Shown piece after piece: positions 56,047-57,606 of a stretch of DNA of 57,606 nt (position 1 is its first letter; each line of letters opens with the position of its first letter). Under the pieces are notes generated by a model that saw only the letters and a program-made list of their open reading frames with translations, did no database searches and was not told where the DNA came from. The DNA lies in assembly GCA_017546455.1 (NCBI GenBank), contig JAFYWY010000048.1:1-57606 (forward strand), given 5' to 3'. The translations under genes were made by a program, and so were the position numbers. This DNA is from Opitutales bacterium. GTDB lineage: Bacteria; Verrucomicrobiota; Verrucomicrobiia; Opitutales; UBA953.

Positions 56047-57345
56047 TTACCAGACAATTGCCCAGAGCGCCTTCAGGTAGCGGCCTTCCGGATAATTCGA
56101 CATCACGGGGTGGTCCATGCCCGGCCCCGTACGATCCAAAATCTGCAGGCGGCGGCCGAGGCGGTGCGCGACACGGATAATCAGCGCCTCGAAATCTTCG
56201 ACCTTCAGCAGGCCCGAGCAGGAATTCGTCACAAACAAACCGCCTTCCTTCACGAGCGGCAACACGACCTTGTTCATGTCGTGGTACTTCGCATAGCCGT
56301 CTTCGTAATCCTCGCGCCCGTTAATCAGCTTCGGCGGGTCGAGCACAACGACGTCGAATCGCTCGCCGTTCGCCTGCATCTGACGCGCGTAAGTAAAGGT
56401 ATCGGAGTGTACAAAATTGATACGCGTCTGATTCAAATTCGCATTGCGCTTGGCCTGCGCGACCGCATTTTCGTCCAAGTCCACGCCCGTCACTTCCGCC
56501 GCATTGCCGAGCACCTTCGCCGCCAGCGAAAATCCGCCCGTGTAGCAGCACAAGTCCAAGACGCGCTTGCCCGCGCAAAGGCCGGCCAGCTTTTTGCGGT
56601 TATCACGCTGGTCGCAGAAAAAGCCGGTCTTGTGGCCGTTTTCAAAATCGACCGCAAAGCGCAAACCGTTTTCGCGAATCTTCACTTCGCGCAAACCCGC
56701 CGTATGCGTTTCTTCGCAGGCACGCGCGTTTTCCATGCTACCGAAGCCTTTGACGAGCTGAATCGTCTCCCGCGTCGTCCCGAGCGCTTCGTGGAAGATC
56801 GGCAACCAGCTTTTGATGCGCTGATAAACGGGAAGCGAGAAAATTTCGACGCTCAAAACATCGCCGTATTTATCGACGACCAGGCCGTTGAGCCCGTCGG
56901 CATCCCCGTGAACCACGCGGAACGCATCCGTCGTTTCCGGCAAACGCAAGGTCTCCGTGCGCAGGCGGCAGGCACGGCGGATCAGGCTTTCGAAATAATC
57001 CGCGGGAAGCGGCTCCTTCGCATGCGAAAAGATGCGTAGCGGGATATTGGCTCCCGCATTGTAAAAGCCATGCCCGAAGGGATTACCTTCCTTATCGTAA
57101 ACCGTAACCTGCGCTCCGGCTTCGATATTGCCGGAGGTCGCGCCGACAAAACGCGGGAAAACATTCGGCGAAAACGTAAAATACTTCAACTGCACCCACG
57201 GCGTTTGCCACGCATCGCTACCCGGCGGCGGAGTCGGTTTTTCTGCGGCGAAGCGGCGTTCACGCGAAAATTCCCCGCGGCGAAAATTCCCGCGCGGAGC
57301 AAAATCTTTTTTATGGAAGTGCGAATTGGAAGCGTTTCCGTTCAT
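56047..57345 (-). CDS. RlmI/RlmK-like class I rRNA methyltransferase
   Basis: 432 residues. A basic, Arg/Phe-rich N-terminal tail (about 1-45) precedes a PUA domain (PNVFPRFVGA, about 60-120) and a central domain with GDADGLNGLVVDKYGD. The SAM-binding fold has DLCCYTGGFSLAA (motif I), GVDLDENA, HSDTF and the motif IV DPPK. LFVTNSCSGLL corresponds to the region after it. RlmI methylates C1962 of 23S rRNA in E. coli. The N-terminal RNA-binding-type tail is an addition. Confidence 0.88.
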   Translation of the reverse strand: MNGNASNSHFHKKDFAPRGNFRRGEFSRERRFAAEKPTPPPGSDAWQTPWVQLKYFTFSPNVFPRFVGATSGNIEAGAQVTVYDKEGNPFGHGFYNAGANIPLRIFSHAKEPLPADYFESLIRRACRLRTETLRLPETTDAFRVVHGDADGLNGLVVDKYGDVLSVEIFSLPVYQRIKSWLPIFHEALGTTRETIQLVKGFGSMENARACEETHTAGLREVKIRENGLRFAVDFENGHKTGFFCDQRDNRKKLAGLCAGKRVLDLCCYTGGFSLAAKVLGNAAEVTGVDLDENAVAQAKRNANLNQTRINFVHSDTFTYARQMQANGERFDVVVLDPPKLINGREDYEDGYAKYHDMNKVVLPLVKEGGLFVTNSCSGLLKVEDFEALIIRVAHRLGRRLQILDRTGPGMDHPVMSNYPEGRYLKALWAIVW

Positions 57346-57508
57346 AGGCGTAAACGCTACCCTTTCCCGTCAAAACTTTCAAAGATTTTCGCGAGCAAGC
57401 GGCTCTGCCGGAAAAGCCCCACCGCCCAACATTACACAAAATTCATTTGACAATTTTCGCTAAACAAATATCTCTTGCGTCTCTAAGTGTATAAAGCAAG
57501 GAAATAGA

Positions 57509-57606
57509 ATGAAAACCTCTACCCCGATTGAAAAACATCACGGACGTTACTTGCCGTGGACGGCGGGAAGCGCCGCATTCATCGGACTCGCCGGAACACT
57601 TTGGGC
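57509..57606 (+). CDS. Start of an unidentified gene, cut by the window end
   Basis: ATG 57509 with an AAGGA ribosome site at the right distance. It encodes MKTSTPIEKHHGRYLPWTAG, then AAFIGLAGTLW, consistent with a first membrane segment. Too little is present to name it. Confidence 0.5.
   Translation, partial: MKTSTPIEKHHGRYLPWTAGSAAFIGLAGTLW

Overview
The window looks like chromosomal DNA of a Gram-negative member of the Verrucomicrobiota, most likely the Opitutia. Three things point there: an EF-Tu with an unusual switch I (KTVTI in place of RGITI) that I associate with this phylum, a PEP-CTERM protein, and an outer membrane implied by lipoproteins, a Wza/Wzc export pair and LpoB. This placement rests on recall of family sequences and was not searched. 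Gene density is high, with tight operons on both strands. Many starts lack a clear Shine-Dalgarno sequence, although folB and mcsB have strong ones.

Layout. 1-0.8 kb: 3' part of ispE. 0.8-8.4 kb (minus): a PEP-CTERM protein, then a tight six-gene envelope operon read from 8349 down (COG3014-type lipoprotein, YcfL-type lipoprotein, LpoB, M48 membrane peptidase with TerB-like tail, HAD phosphatase, secreted gingipain-like protein). 8.5-13.9 kb (plus): Fur-family regulator, DUF4091 protein, hemE, folB, mcsA, mcsB. 14-15.6 kb: fhs (minus). 15.7-18 kb: tRNA-Ala, a DUF3592 membrane protein, an FmdB-like protein and two spacers sharing rearranged repeat segments. 18-22.4 kb (plus): aroE, a large DNA methyltransferase with a putative nuclease motif, and a sugar nucleotidyltransferase. 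22.4-26.6 kb (minus): polysaccharide export trio (barrel, Wza, Wzc). 26.7-39.4 kb (minus): the information-processing operon tRNA-Thr, tuf, tRNA-Trp, secE, nusG, rplK, rplA, rplJ, rplL, rpoB, rpoC. 39.4-44.4 kb: a TonB-like protein, tRNA-Ser, ispH, a double ribbon-helix-helix/histone H1-like protein, ftsY, nusB, ribH and a DUF4032-like protein. 44.6-57.6 kb: yidC, trxA, a BASS-type transporter with a LysR regulator, tsaE, trmL, small accessory genes, tRNA-Thr, an AmpG-like MFS protein, lipoproteins and hypotheticals, a NUDIX protein, an RlmI-like methyltransferase and the start of a further gene.

Signals I consider most worth following: (1) the nonamer GCGGGAACG, in either orientation, is heavily over-represented (at least 21 exact copies counted by eye). 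Its shorter core is densest at 19.4-22.4 kb and forms the inverted arms of terminators, the pattern of a DNA-uptake-type genomic signature. (2) The beta-prime subunit of RNA polymerase has lost all four cysteines of its second zinc site. (3) A protein with two ribbon-helix-helix motifs and a histone H1-like tail is encoded between ftsY and ispH. (4) The LpoB/YcfL/COG3014 lipoprotein set is in one operon with two putative peptidases. I see no CRISPR array, transposase or prophage.
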